Below, piece after piece: positions 6,982 to 17,037 of a stretch of 35,753 nt of DNA (its first letter is position 1; every line of letters begins with the position of its first letter). The notes beneath the pieces are model-generated. The model had not been told where the DNA came from. It ran no database searches and worked only from the letters and a program-made list of their open reading frames with translations. A program made the translations under genes and the position numbers. Source of the stretch: Flavobacteriales bacterium (GTDB lineage Bacteria > Bacteroidota > Bacteroidia > Flavobacteriales_D > Crocinitomicaceae); contig CANGLG010000003.1 of NCBI GenBank assembly GCA_947454395.1, positions 1-35,753 of the forward strand. The letters run 5' to 3'.

Positions 6982-8461
6982 TCATTTGTATGAGTTTGGT
7001 TTTCAATGCTTCTACATTTTTTGGGTCTTTGTCATAGTAATTATTTCGTAAACTGGCTACGGCAATACTTGGTTGATTCATGGTGCGGAATGCATTGGAA
7101 AAAGTTGAAAAGACTTGGGTTTTGTTTTTATCTTGAATGATTCCCTCTTCTACCATTAAGGCAGCAAACAAAGCTAATTGTGGGACATTTAGAGTGGTGG
7201 TGAGCTTTTGGTTACCGCTGTTTTGCGAAAACGGAATTGTATCTTCCGGATTGGAAGCATGTATTCCATCCATATAAGCTATTTCTTCTTTTATCCAAGA
7301 AGCCAGCAACTCCGCTGCTGAAGGAAAGTTTTGTCTATAAGCTACTTTGGTTAACGGTATGATTTGCCTGATTTTCTTTTGTTCCTGCAATAGCCATTGT
7401 CTTAATTCTATTTGATTTTTCTGGTTTTTCATTTCCAATCGTAGTTTCTTGGTTTTCCAAGCAATAAATTCTGTTTGATTGAAATTCAACAGCAAGAGTG
7501 TTTCTGATATGATCTCACTTTCAGGAGTGTTTGAGGTTGAACATTGCAAGGTATTTGTCAACTCATACACTAATAATTTTGCATAAGTGAATTCGTGAAG
7601 CGAAGTATATATTCCATTCCCTGTTTCAATCAATTGGATTTGTGAATTGATGATGTGTTTCAATTCCTCATCTGCTAATGTTGCAATTTGAGCTTTTAAG
7701 GTTTGAATACGGGATTGGAGCTCACCTGTTGAAATGTGGTAATTTCGCATGTATTCGTTCACCTCATCTGAAAAATGATGTCCATACTTGCGCTTAGTAT
7801 TTAAAATGGTCAGATTCAGAAAATAGAGGGTAAGTGCTTCGAATTCTTTGGTAGCATAGTTTTCAGTTAAAAAATGGGTGAGTTTAGGAACCCCTTCTCG
7901 CTGAGTATTTAATAAATCCATTGCATCATTCAAAAGGGATAATTGCATTTCAGAAATCCAATAGCGGACCGTTTGGGAAAATTCACTGCTGTAAAGTTGG
8001 GTTCTGATATTGGCGAAAATCTTCTCTGTTTCTGCTTTCAGATTCATGTATAAAAAAGCAAATTTCACTTCCCCTAACGTAAGCTTATTCCATTCTGTTC
8101 GTCGCTCAATTAAACAGATTTTATGCTGTTTCCCAGGTAATTGTGTGATTCTATCTATGCGTTGAATATCTACACTAATTGCATGGGCTGCCAAAATTGA
8201 TACTGGGTTACTTTTCCAATTTTCATTTGTGTTAATCGCGTTGGTGTGGTAATGTTCATAAGCAGGGTGAGCGATTGTTATTCTGCATATGGGATAAAAC
8301 CCCTCGCCTTTTTTGTTTGTCTTCACTTCAAGGATATGAATCAAGGAAGCATTTCCATAAAACTGCTCTAATGCATCACAATAAAAATCAAAATCATCAT
8401 TATGAATCAGCTCTTTATACCAAGTGCTAAACTCCATTTGTACGTTAACTGAAACCTGCAT
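6938..8461 (-). CDS. Hypothetical mobile-element protein (507 aa)
   Basis: Long ORF; C-terminal NVPQLALFAALMVEEGII..KTQVFSTFSNAF resembles RteC-type/Bacteroidetes mobile-element proteins; tail-to-tail overlap with 6778-6981. Confidence 0.7.
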   Translation of the reverse strand: MQVSVNVQMEFSTWYKELIHNDDFDFYCDALEQFYGNASLIHILEVKTNKKGEGFYPICRITIAHPAYEHYHTNAINTNENWKSNPVSILAAHAISVDIQRIDRITQLPGKQHKICLIERRTEWNKLTLGEVKFAFLYMNLKAETEKIFANIRTQLYSSEFSQTVRYWISEMQLSLLNDAMDLLNTQREGVPKLTHFLTENYATKEFEALTLYFLNLTILNTKRKYGHHFSDEVNEYMRNYHISTGELQSRIQTLKAQIATLADEELKHIINSQIQLIETGNGIYTSLHEFTYAKLLVYELTNTLQCSTSNTPESEIISETLLLLNFNQTEFIAWKTKKLRLEMKNQKNQIELRQWLLQEQKKIRQIIPLTKVAYRQNFPSAAELLASWIKEEIAYMDGIHASNPEDTIPFSQNSGNQKLTTTLNVPQLALFAALMVEEGIIQDKNKTQVFSTFSNAFRTMNQPSIAVASLRNNYYDKDPKNVEALKTKLIQMINRLNRNLNSNETF

Positions 8462-8533
8462 GGATATGAAAACATCTTTCTCTGTTGTTACGAAAACGTT
8501 TGTTTGGGTTTCATAAATGGTGATTTTTTAGGT

Positions 8534-8563
8534 GTTTACCCGTATTTATTTGAGTATTTACCC
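8534..8563. promoter_or_regulatory. Two TTTACCC direct repeats about 22 bp apart
   Basis: gTTTACCC at 8534-8541 and aTTTACCC at 8556-8563 upstream of the 507-aa gene. Confidence 0.35.
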
Positions 8564-8571
8564 CTAATTCT

Positions 8572-9843
8572 CTACTCTGCTTTTTTGTATGATGCCTCAT
8601 CCGAATGTTCACCAAACAGTTTGTTTTTAAGCATGCTCATGTCTTCGCTTACTTTTTTCTCTAATACTTTGGCATAAATCTGCGTGGTCTTTATACTTGT
8701 ATGGCCGAGCATCGCACTGACGGTCTCGATTGGAACGCCATTTGCTAATGTCACGGTTGTGGCAAAGGTATGTCGAGCAATGTGCGTGGTTAGCTTCTTT
8801 TTTATTCCGCAAATGGTTGCAATTTCTTGTAAATAGGCGTTGTAGCGCTGATTGGAGTTTACGGGCAAGAGTTTGTTGTTTCGAATGCAATATTCGTGGT
8901 CTTTGTATTTTTCTAAAATTCTCAATGCAATGGGCAACAATGGGACTCGTTCACTGACTCCTGTTTTTTGTCTCTCTGTGCACAGCCACACGTTGCCGTC
9001 TATTCCGATTTCTTCTTCTCCTTTGGCAAAGTTGTAGATGTCGCTGTAAGCAAATCCGGTGAAGCAACAGAATATGAAAACGTCTCTTACTTCTTCCAAA
9101 CGGGCGATTTGAAATTCTTTGTTGATTAGGATGTTTAGTTCTTCTTGGGTTAATACTTGTCGAACGGGGTTCCGATAGCTTGTTTTGAATCCGTTCAAGG
9201 GGTGTGATGGTATCCAGTCAAGGGTTACTGCCATATTGAAAATCTTCTTTACAATCTTAATGATTTTGTGTATGGTGTTGTTTTGTAGTTTTTCCTTCGT
9301 GACGAGGTAATGTTCGAATTCCGTGATAAAGGAGAGTCGAACTTTGTCTAATGGTATGTCGTTCAATCCTTTGTTGGTTTTCATGAAATAGAGTAGCTTG
9401 GCATGTGTTGATTGATAGCGTAACAATGTCTTCCGTTCGATTTTTCCTATCTCAACCATTTCTTTCATTTTTAGGTTGTGGTACTCAAATGCTTCGGTGA
9501 GTGTTTTACGCTGGTTATTTGGGTCTTTGCCGAGGTACTTGTCACGTATAATTGCTGCTGTGACTTGTTCGCTACAGGCGATTGTCTGGTTGTAAATGGT
9601 CATTAGTTTTCCTTTTACCATCATTAGGTACGAGTTGATGACTGCGGCTTCTTCGTACTTTGGTTTTACGGACTGTGTGGCTTTGTCCCAATGTTCTGCC
9701 GGTACTGTTCGTGCTACTGATAGTTCTACGCGTATTCCATCTACGGTTATTCTTAGGTAAATAGGGAGTTTCCCGCTTTTTTGCTTGCGGTTGCTATTGA
9801 CCCAAAATAATAGGTGCATGGGTGAATGAACTGAATTGTACAT
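8572..9843 (-). CDS. Tyrosine-type site-specific integrase (Bacteroidetes phage_int_SAM type)
   Basis: FCCFTGFAYSDIYNF, HIARHTFATTVTLANGVPIETVSAMLGHTSIKTTQIYAKV (catalytic H-x-x-R-H..Y signature); N-terminal VNSNRKQKSGKLPIYLRITVDGIRVELS arm domain. Confidence 0.96.
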   Translation of the reverse strand: MYNSVHSPMHLLFWVNSNRKQKSGKLPIYLRITVDGIRVELSVARTVPAEHWDKATQSVKPKYEEAAVINSYLMMVKGKLMTIYNQTIACSEQVTAAIIRDKYLGKDPNNQRKTLTEAFEYHNLKMKEMVEIGKIERKTLLRYQSTHAKLLYFMKTNKGLNDIPLDKVRLSFITEFEHYLVTKEKLQNNTIHKIIKIVKKIFNMAVTLDWIPSHPLNGFKTSYRNPVRQVLTQEELNILINKEFQIARLEEVRDVFIFCCFTGFAYSDIYNFAKGEEEIGIDGNVWLCTERQKTGVSERVPLLPIALRILEKYKDHEYCIRNNKLLPVNSNQRYNAYLQEIATICGIKKKLTTHIARHTFATTVTLANGVPIETVSAMLGHTSIKTTQIYAKVLEKKVSEDMSMLKNKLFGEHSDEASYKKAE

Positions 9844-9941
9844 GTTGTATTAATTTTTTCAGTGCAAATCATACTATTATGACCCCATCAACGGGTAAAA
9901 CGGAATTTTTTGTTTTGTAGGTTTAATAAGGGATACAAAGC

Positions 9942-9992
9942 AAAAGTGAACAAAATTACAACAAATGAATGTTCACTTTTTGTTGTAATTTT
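9942..9992. repeat. Two interleaved inverted repeats upstream of integrase
   Basis: AAAAGTGAAC (9942-9951)/GTTCACTTTT (9971-9980) interleaved with AAAATTACAACAAA (9952-9965)/TTTGTTGTAATTTT (9979-9992). Confidence 0.85.
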
Positions 9993-10083
9993 AAAACTAG
10001 TTTAATGGTGTTTTTTGGGTGTTTTTGGGATTAAATTCGAGTGCTTTTTGCGTGTTTTGGTAAAATATAGGGGTATTTAACGC

Positions 10084-10110
10084 AAAAAAGGAGCTGAATA
10101 GCTCCTTTTT
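10084..10110 (-). terminator. Rho-independent terminator of tRNA-Gln
   Basis: GGAGCT-gaat-AGCTCC flanked by A6 and T5, just downstream of the minus-strand tRNA. Confidence 0.8.
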
Positions 10111-10111
10111 G

Positions 10112-10184
10112 TTGACCCACTAGGGCTCGAACCTAGACTCTTCTGGACCAAAACCAGACGTGTTGCCAGTTACACCATGGGTCA
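10112..10184 (-). tRNA. tRNA-Gln (anticodon TTG)
   Basis: Reverse complement TGACCCATGGTGTAACTGGCAACACGTCTGGTTTTGGTCCAGAAGAGTCTAGGTTCGAGCCCTAGTGGGTCA folds as a cloverleaf; acceptor TGACCCA/TGGGTCA, anticodon loop TTTTGGT, T-loop GGTTCGAGCC. Confidence 0.95.
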
Positions 10185-10336
10185 TTAAAACTTATTGGCT
10201 TTCCAATAGCGGTTGCAAATTTAAAAACAAATTTTAAATTTTAATGCGGCGAGCTCATTTTTTTTAATTTAAAAAGCTATCAAAACTAATATTCTTAAAT
10301 TCGCAAAAGTTTTTATTCAAATTAACTACTTAACTT

Positions 10337-13300
10337 ATGAGTTATTCTAAACTTAATACGATAATTGGCTGGATTATTTTCTTAATTGCATCAAGTGTTT
10401 ATTTGATGACGATTGAATCAACTGCAAGTTTATGGGACTGTGGAGAATATATAACAGCCGCATACAAACTTGAAGTAGGACACCCTCCAGGCGCACCATT
10501 ATTTATGATCTTCGGAAAGTTGTTTTCGCTTTTTGCATCTCCTGAAAATGTTGCTGTTTGGATTAACGCTCTTTCAGCTTTATCAAGTTCTTTTACAATT
10601 CTTTTCATGTTTTGGTCTTTGACGCTGTTAATTAAAAAAATGGTTCTTGCCAAGTCCAAGACAATTTCGGGAGGAGATCAATTTGCGATTTTCTCTGGTG
10701 CGGCAATTGGTTCTTTAGCCTATACCTTTTCTGATTCATTTTGGTTTTCTGCAGTTGAGGGTGAAGTTTATGCAATGGCATCCTTGTTTACTGCAATAAT
10801 TTTTTGGGCGATATTAAAATGGGATGAGGAAATGGCATTGGTTCAAAATGGACAATTATCAATTACTGCGAACCCAAATCGTTGGATATTATTAATACTT
10901 TTCCTTTTAGGGCTTGCAATTGGCGTTCACTTATTAGGTATCCTAGTTGTTCCTGCCATTGGTTACATGATCTATTTTCGCGTAAAGCCAATTGTAAATA
11001 TAGGTGGTGTTTTGTTGACAGGTCTTATTTCAATCTTCGCTTTAGGATTTATTCAAGAGGGGATTATTCCAGGGTCAGTATCATTAGCATCTAGTTTTGA
11101 GGTGGCATTTGTAAATAGTTTAGGATTGCCATTCTTCACAGGGACAGTTTTCTTCTTTTTATTGCTTATTGGTGCTTGTATAGTTGGTGTTTATTTTGCT
11201 CAAAAATCCAAAAAAACCATTCTTTACAACGCAATGATGGGATTAATTTTCCTTCTAATCGGATACGGAAGTTTTGCAGTTATTGTAATCCGTTCAAATG
11301 CAAACACTCCATTAGATGAAAATGACCCAGAAAATCTAGTTACTCTTCACTCCTATTTAAAAAGAGAACAATATGGTTCTGCTCCCATTCTATTCGGAAA
11401 TTATTGGAATTCACTAAGAGAAGGAGAAGAAATGACTGCGGAAGGTCCACAATTACTAAGTCGTGAGGGTTGGGGAGATCTTTCTCCTTATTACTTAAGG
11501 AGATTTGTTGTAACTGACAATGACATCGCCGTGAAAGCTTTCACAAAACAAACGGATGCTGAAAACTGGGTGAAAGAAAATGGTGGAGCATACATGATAG
11601 AGGAAAAATATTACGAAAGTAATGCTTCAATTCGTAAGCAAGCCGTTCCCTCCTATTCTCAATCGACTTTCTTTCCAAGAATGTATTCAGGGGACAATCC
11701 ACTTCATCAACAAGGGTATGAAAATTGGTCTGGTTATGACGCCAATGAAGACAAAGGAACTGAATTAGGAAGGGATGGTAAGCGCTTGCCAACATTTGGA
11801 GAAAACCTGACTTATTTTTTCCGTTATCAAGTTAATTGGATGTATATGCGCTATTTCATGTGGAATTTTTCTGGTCGTCAAAACGACATTCAAGGACACG
11901 GCGACAACTTACGTGGAAACTGGATTTCAGGAATTAATTTCATTGATGAAGCAAGATTAGGTAGTCAGGAGTTTGCTCCTCATTACACAACTGACAATCA
12001 GGCTCATAATAAATTTTACATGTTGCCTTTATTTCTTGCTTTAATCGGGCTTATTTTCCACATCTACAAAGCTCCAAAAGATGCTTTTGTTCTTGGTCTT
12101 GCATTCTTATTTACAGGACTTGCAATTGTAGTTTATCTTAATCAAAAACCATTTGAACCAAGAGAGCGAGATTATGCATATGCAGGATCATTTTATTTCT
12201 TCGCTATGTGGATTGGAATAGGCGTCTATGCAATATATGATATTCTACTTTCACGGATCAAAAACGCCAATTCAAGCGCACTTGCAGCAACTGCTTTGGG
12301 GGCAATTGTTCCTATAATCATGGGCGTACAAGGATGGGATGACCATAACCGTAGCGGTAAAACTTCTGCAAGAGACTTGGCTTATAATTACTTACAGTCT
12401 TGTGAGAAAAACGGAATCATATTTACCAATGGAGATAATGACACCTTCCCACTTTGGTACCTACAAGAAGTTGAAGGTATTCGAACAGATGTGCGTGTGT
12501 GTAATCTTTCTCTTATGGGAACAGACTGGTACACGAATCAAATGAAAATGAAAGCATATTTGTCTGACCCGTTACCAATAAAATTCCGCGAAGACCAAAT
12601 TCTAATGTATGCAGGAAATACAGATCAAGTTTATTTCTTATCGCTAATAGAATTATTATCCATGCAGGCTGATGAGGATATTATTTCGAAGGTTGTAAAT
12701 TTACGTGTTAAAGGAAATAAACGTGAAGCAAAACAAGCCTTGATGTATTTCAATTCTAAAATTGGTGCAATCACATCAAAAATTACTACCACAGATCCGA
12801 ATGCTCTAAAAGGAATTGAATACCTTACAAATACAGATGATACTAATTTGGCTGAAAGTATTCTTAAAAAATACTATGGTACAATCGCTATCTTTAAGGG
12901 TGCTCAAACAAATTCAGTTCAATTGGCTTCTGGAGCTGCAAATGAGCTTCAAGCATTATTAGAAGAATTTGAAACTCCTTGGTCTGCCGTTGATTTTAAA
13001 GAAGCTATGGCTTTTGTGCGTGATGATAAAAACATGGTAACAAATGAAGGAAACAAATTTAGTTTCTTCCCTTCAAGTCGTTTTTCACTTAAAGTAAACA
13101 AGAAAAATGCTTTGAAAGCCGATATTTTGTCGAATGGGGAATTAGGTAAATGTCCTGATAAAATAGTTTTTGAATTCAATTCAGAAAGGGATCGCTATTT
13201 AGCGAGAGATGAAATAATGATGATGGACATTGTTGCAAATAATGACTGGAAAAGAGGCATCTATTTTTCAAGCAATCGCGGATCCTCATTCTCAATTGCC

Positions 13301-14233
13301 TTGTTAAGTGCTGGACACATAAGACAAGTAGGTATGGCTTATGAGTTAAACCCTATGAAAAACGAACCTGTTTTCTTCAATTTGCCAAAAATGAAGAAAA
13401 ATCTGATGCAAACATACCTTTATGGTGATATGAAAAATCCGAAGGTGTTGACAGATTACTATGCCCGTAGACATACGCAGCAATACCGTGTTAATTTCTT
13501 GCTTTTAGCTGAGCAATTATTAGAAAAAGGAGATAAAAAATCTGCTATTCAACTTCTTGATAAATCACTAGAGTTAATGCCTTTGGAAACAGTTCTAGAC
13601 TTTGGTGAAGTAAATCAAATTGATCCTATGAATTCATTAAAAATTAATTCTGCGCATCAAAGCTTCATGTTTCAGGGTCAAGAAATAAAAGCAAAATCGA
13701 GTGGGTGTTTACATGAATACGTTCAACTTTATTTTATTTCAGGCGATAAAACTAAAGCGACGAAACTTGGAAATAAGTTAATAGATAATTACGAAACGAT
13801 TTTCCGTTATTTCGAACACAGTGATGGAACCTATACTGGAAACCCAGAAAACGCAGAAGATCTATACGCCGCTTTGGATGCTTGTTTTAAAATGTATGTT
13901 ATTGCAAATGATTCGGAACTTGGAAGTAAAAATGGCGTTCTAGCTAAAAGGTTATTTAAGGTGATTAACAATGTCTATCAAAATATCATGCCTCGCGTTT
14001 ACAATGAATTACAGCAAAAAGCGAGCGATGCAGGGGAAAGTGCAACAAGTATCACTGGTGGCACATACTATGTAGGTATGATTAATGGTTTACAAGTTAA
14101 CCTTGGCTCGATGGGCGAACATTACGGATTATTAAAACCATCTGGTAATTCAGCTCCTGTACAATCAAAACCTGAGCAAATAGATTTAGAAAATCTTATG
14201 CAAGGAGATACAAATACAGATACGTTGAAATAA
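10337..14233 (+). CDS. DUF2723 family membrane protein (predicted protein O-mannosyltransferase-like)
   Basis: N-terminal YLMTIESTASLWDCGEYITAAYKLEVGHPPGAPLFMIFGKLFSLF is characteristic of DUF2723; many TM helices, 1298 aa. Confidence 0.92.
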   Translation: MSYSKLNTIIGWIIFLIASSVYLMTIESTASLWDCGEYITAAYKLEVGHPPGAPLFMIFGKLFSLFASPENVAVWINALSALSSSFTILFMFWSLTLLIKKMVLAKSKTISGGDQFAIFSGAAIGSLAYTFSDSFWFSAVEGEVYAMASLFTAIIFWAILKWDEEMALVQNGQLSITANPNRWILLILFLLGLAIGVHLLGILVVPAIGYMIYFRVKPIVNIGGVLLTGLISIFALGFIQEGIIPGSVSLASSFEVAFVNSLGLPFFTGTVFFFLLLIGACIVGVYFAQKSKKTILYNAMMGLIFLLIGYGSFAVIVIRSNANTPLDENDPENLVTLHSYLKREQYGSAPILFGNYWNSLREGEEMTAEGPQLLSREGWGDLSPYYLRRFVVTDNDIAVKAFTKQTDAENWVKENGGAYMIEEKYYESNASIRKQAVPSYSQSTFFPRMYSGDNPLHQQGYENWSGYDANEDKGTELGRDGKRLPTFGENLTYFFRYQVNWMYMRYFMWNFSGRQNDIQGHGDNLRGNWISGINFIDEARLGSQEFAPHYTTDNQAHNKFYMLPLFLALIGLIFHIYKAPKDAFVLGLAFLFTGLAIVVYLNQKPFEPRERDYAYAGSFYFFAMWIGIGVYAIYDILLSRIKNANSSALAATALGAIVPIIMGVQGWDDHNRSGKTSARDLAYNYLQSCEKNGIIFTNGDNDTFPLWYLQEVEGIRTDVRVCNLSLMGTDWYTNQMKMKAYLSDPLPIKFREDQILMYAGNTDQVYFLSLIELLSMQADEDIISKVVNLRVKGNKREAKQALMYFNSKIGAITSKITTTDPNALKGIEYLTNTDDTNLAESILKKYYGTIAIFKGAQTNSVQLASGAANELQALLEEFETPWSAVDFKEAMAFVRDDKNMVTNEGNKFSFFPSSRFSLKVNKKNALKADILSNGELGKCPDKIVFEFNSERDRYLARDEIMMMDIVANNDWKRGIYFSSNRGSSFSIALLSAGHIRQVGMAYELNPMKNEPVFFNLPKMKKNLMQTYLYGDMKNPKVLTDYYARRHTQQYRVNFLLLAEQLLEKGDKKSAIQLLDKSLELMPLETVLDFGEVNQIDPMNSLKINSAHQSFMFQGQEIKAKSSGCLHEYVQLYFISGDKTKATKLGNKLIDNYETIFRYFEHSDGTYTGNPENAEDLYAALDACFKMYVIANDSELGSKNGVLAKRLFKVINNVYQNIMPRVYNELQQKASDAGESATSITGGTYYVGMINGLQVNLGSMGEHYGLLKPSGNSAPVQSKPEQIDLENLMQGDTNTDTLK

Positions 14234-14234
14234 T

Positions 14235-14840
14235 ATGCACTTCTTCCGATCCCCGCTAGTTGCCCGAATTCTATTTCCGGGTGGCCTTTGGAAAGGAAAG
14301 GACAAGAATGCAGTTTATTTAACTTTTGATGACGGACCAAATCCACATGTTACTCCATGGGTTCTAGAATTGTTGAAGAGGCAAGAGATTAAAGCTACTT
14401 TCTTTCTCGTTGGTAATAATATTAAACAAAATCCGGAATTGGTTGCAAAAATTGAATCGGAGGGACATCGGATTGGAAATCACACAATGAATCATGAGCG
14501 AGGAACCAAAACAAAACTGGATGTTTATCTAAATTCTGTTAATGAAGTTGATCGTTTGATAAATAGTGATTTATTTAGACCTCCTTATGGAAGAATTAGT
14601 TTTTGGCAATTTTTAAAACTTTTGAAAAACGGAAAGAAAATAATTTTCTGGTCTTGGCTTTCTTATGATTTCGATAATCAAATTTCAACGGAAAAAATTA
14701 TTGAGAAAGCGAAGAAAATCAAGGGAGGAGATATTCTAGTTTTTCATGACAGCGAAAAAAGTTTCTCAAATCTGAAAGGATCGATTGAAAAAATTATTTG
14801 TGAAATAAAAGCAAAAAACCTATCGTTTAAAACTCTGTGA
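14235..14840 (+). CDS. Polysaccharide deacetylase family protein
   Basis: AVYLTFDDGPNPHVTPWVLELLKRQEIKATFFLVGNN...HRIGNHTMNH...RPPYGRIS motifs. Confidence 0.95.
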   Translation: MHFFRSPLVARILFPGGLWKGKDKNAVYLTFDDGPNPHVTPWVLELLKRQEIKATFFLVGNNIKQNPELVAKIESEGHRIGNHTMNHERGTKTKLDVYLNSVNEVDRLINSDLFRPPYGRISFWQFLKLLKNGKKIIFWSWLSYDFDNQISTEKIIEKAKKIKGGDILVFHDSEKSFSNLKGSIEKIICEIKAKNLSFKTL

Positions 14841-14841
14841 A

Positions 14842-17034
14842 ATGAAATATTTTTTCGAACATTTTGTTGCTGCGTTTCATATCCCGATAAAAAATCCGGT
14901 ACTTGTTTTTTCATTGCTATTATTTATAATTCTACTATCTCCGATTTTCTTGCGTAAAGTTAGAATACCTTCAATCATCGGCCTAATTATTTCTGGAGTC
15001 ATCATTGGCCCAAACGGATTAAGGTTGATAGGAGAAAAAACGATGGAATCTGAAGGGTCGATTAAACTTTTCTCAACCATTGGCTTACTTTATATTATGT
15101 TTATTGCTGGTCTTGAATTGGATTTAAATCAATTTAAAAAATACCTGAACAAAAGCATCACTTTCGGTTTATTGACGTTTGCATTACCCTTGTTTTTAGG
15201 ATATCCTATTTGTTATTACGCTCTTCATTTAAGTCCAATGGCAAGTTTGCTTACTGCAAGTATGTTTGCTACACACACGCTCGTCGCCTATCCAATTATA
15301 AGTAAATATGGATTATCTAAACACAGTTCAGTTGCAATAACTGTTGGTGGTACGATATTAACAGATACTGCGGTACTTATTATTTTGGCAATAATTTCAA
15401 GTTCAACAAAAGGGAACCTCGATTTTGCCTTTTGGATTCGATTAATCACTTCTTTGAGCATATTCTCTTTTATAATGTTTTTCATTATTCCAAAGGTGGC
15501 TCGTTGGTTCTTTAGTAAATTGGACAGTGAAAAAACTTCCCAATACATCTTCGTGCTTTCGGTTGTTTTCTTCTCTGCGTTTCTTGCAGAGATGGCTGGT
15601 GTAGAACACATTATTGGAGCATTTGTCGCAGGTTTGGTTTTAAATAGATTGATTCCTCACAATTCCATTTTAATGAACCGAGTTGAGTTTATTGGAAATT
15701 CTCTTTTCATTCCATTCTTCCTTATTTTCGTAGGAATGGTGGTCGATTACAAAGCATTTTTTCAGGGGACTTGGCCACTTGTGATTGCCGGTGTTTTGAC
15801 TTCTTTTGCCATCTTTAGTAAATGGCTTGCCGCCTTCGCAACACAGTTGATTTTTAAATTAACCAAAATTGAACGACAAATAATTTTTGGATTAAGTACC
15901 TCACATGCAGCAGCAACGCTGGCAATTATTATGGTTGGTTACGATGGGGGAAAAGGGATTTTGGATATTAATATAGTTAATGGTACAGTACTTTTAATTC
16001 TCTTTACTTGTATGACGGCTTCTTTTGTGACTGAAAGCGCAGGAAAAAAATTATTGATTGAAATATCTGAAAATAGCGACTTAGATGAAAATGAAACTAG
16101 GCTTCGAAACAAGCATATTATGGTTTCAATCAATGAATTAAGCGGTAACGAAAACTTAATTGATTTTGCGCTACTTGTATCCGATCCAAAAGTAATTAAC
16201 CCAATATCCGTTGTTAGTGTTTATCCCAACAACGATCAAGCGGAAAAAATGATTCGTAAATCCAGAAAATCGCTTGAAGACATCGTGAAGCATTTTTCCG
16301 GACATGAATCAAAAATAAATACCATTGCGACCATAGATCACAATTTATCCTCTGGTATTGCAAGGGTTTCCAAAGAACTCGTATCAGATATTGTCATTCT
16401 AAATGACAGCCAAAACAATTTAAACATTCTGAAAAGAATCGTTGGCGATGATCGTGCACATTTACTTGATGTTTGTGATAAAACAATTTTCTTTTGTCAG
16501 CTTGACAAACCTTCTGTTAGTTATGAAAATATCATTTTAGTTGCACCGCCTTTATCCGAACTTGAGCCTACTTTTTCTCTTTGGGTGGAACGTGTGATTC
16601 GACTTGCTAAAGAACTTTCTATTAACATTGAAATTTATGCAACTCACGCAACATTTGAACGCTTTCAAAAAGTAGGGTATGCCAACAAATTGGACTTTAA
16701 TGTCAAGTTAATAGAAATTGAAAGTTCAGAAGACTTTTTCTTACTTTATAATAAGTCAAAGGAAGATCTAATAATATTTTGTTCAGCAAGAGTTGGTTCT
16801 GTTTCATACGAACCTGGATTGGAGGCATTTTCTTCAAAAATTGAAAAAGCTTGCCCAAAAAATGATTCGATTTTTATTTATCCCGGATTGCAATTTGATC
16901 AACTTTACTCTAATTACGAAGATATTTCAGCATCACCAATTCTGGCTGGAGTTGAAACAATTCAAAAAATCGGACGTGAAGTTGGGAATATATTTAAAAA
17001 ATCTGATTCAGACGAAGGCACAACCAAAGATTAG
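14842..17034 (+). CDS. Cation:proton antiporter (CPA2/KefB-like) with C-terminal USP-like region
   Basis: LRKVRIPSIIGLIISGVIIGPNGL...FIAGLELDL...AGVEHIIGAFVAGLVLNRLIP; multiple TM. Confidence 0.92.
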   Translation: MKYFFEHFVAAFHIPIKNPVLVFSLLLFIILLSPIFLRKVRIPSIIGLIISGVIIGPNGLRLIGEKTMESEGSIKLFSTIGLLYIMFIAGLELDLNQFKKYLNKSITFGLLTFALPLFLGYPICYYALHLSPMASLLTASMFATHTLVAYPIISKYGLSKHSSVAITVGGTILTDTAVLIILAIISSSTKGNLDFAFWIRLITSLSIFSFIMFFIIPKVARWFFSKLDSEKTSQYIFVLSVVFFSAFLAEMAGVEHIIGAFVAGLVLNRLIPHNSILMNRVEFIGNSLFIPFFLIFVGMVVDYKAFFQGTWPLVIAGVLTSFAIFSKWLAAFATQLIFKLTKIERQIIFGLSTSHAAATLAIIMVGYDGGKGILDINIVNGTVLLILFTCMTASFVTESAGKKLLIEISENSDLDENETRLRNKHIMVSINELSGNENLIDFALLVSDPKVINPISVVSVYPNNDQAEKMIRKSRKSLEDIVKHFSGHESKINTIATIDHNLSSGIARVSKELVSDIVILNDSQNNLNILKRIVGDDRAHLLDVCDKTIFFCQLDKPSVSYENIILVAPPLSELEPTFSLWVERVIRLAKELSINIEIYATHATFERFQKVGYANKLDFNVKLIEIESSEDFFLLYNKSKEDLIIFCSARVGSVSYEPGLEAFSSKIEKACPKNDSIFIYPGLQFDQLYSNYEDISASPILAGVETIQKIGREVGNIFKKSDSDEGTTKD

Positions 17035-17037
17035 CCA

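Noticed and set aside
10112-10184. Duplicated tRNA-Gln 3' end as attL inside the window
   Set aside because: I looked for gggctcgaacc/gacccacta-like sequence in 1-9900 and saw none, so a tRNA-based att pair is not supported here.
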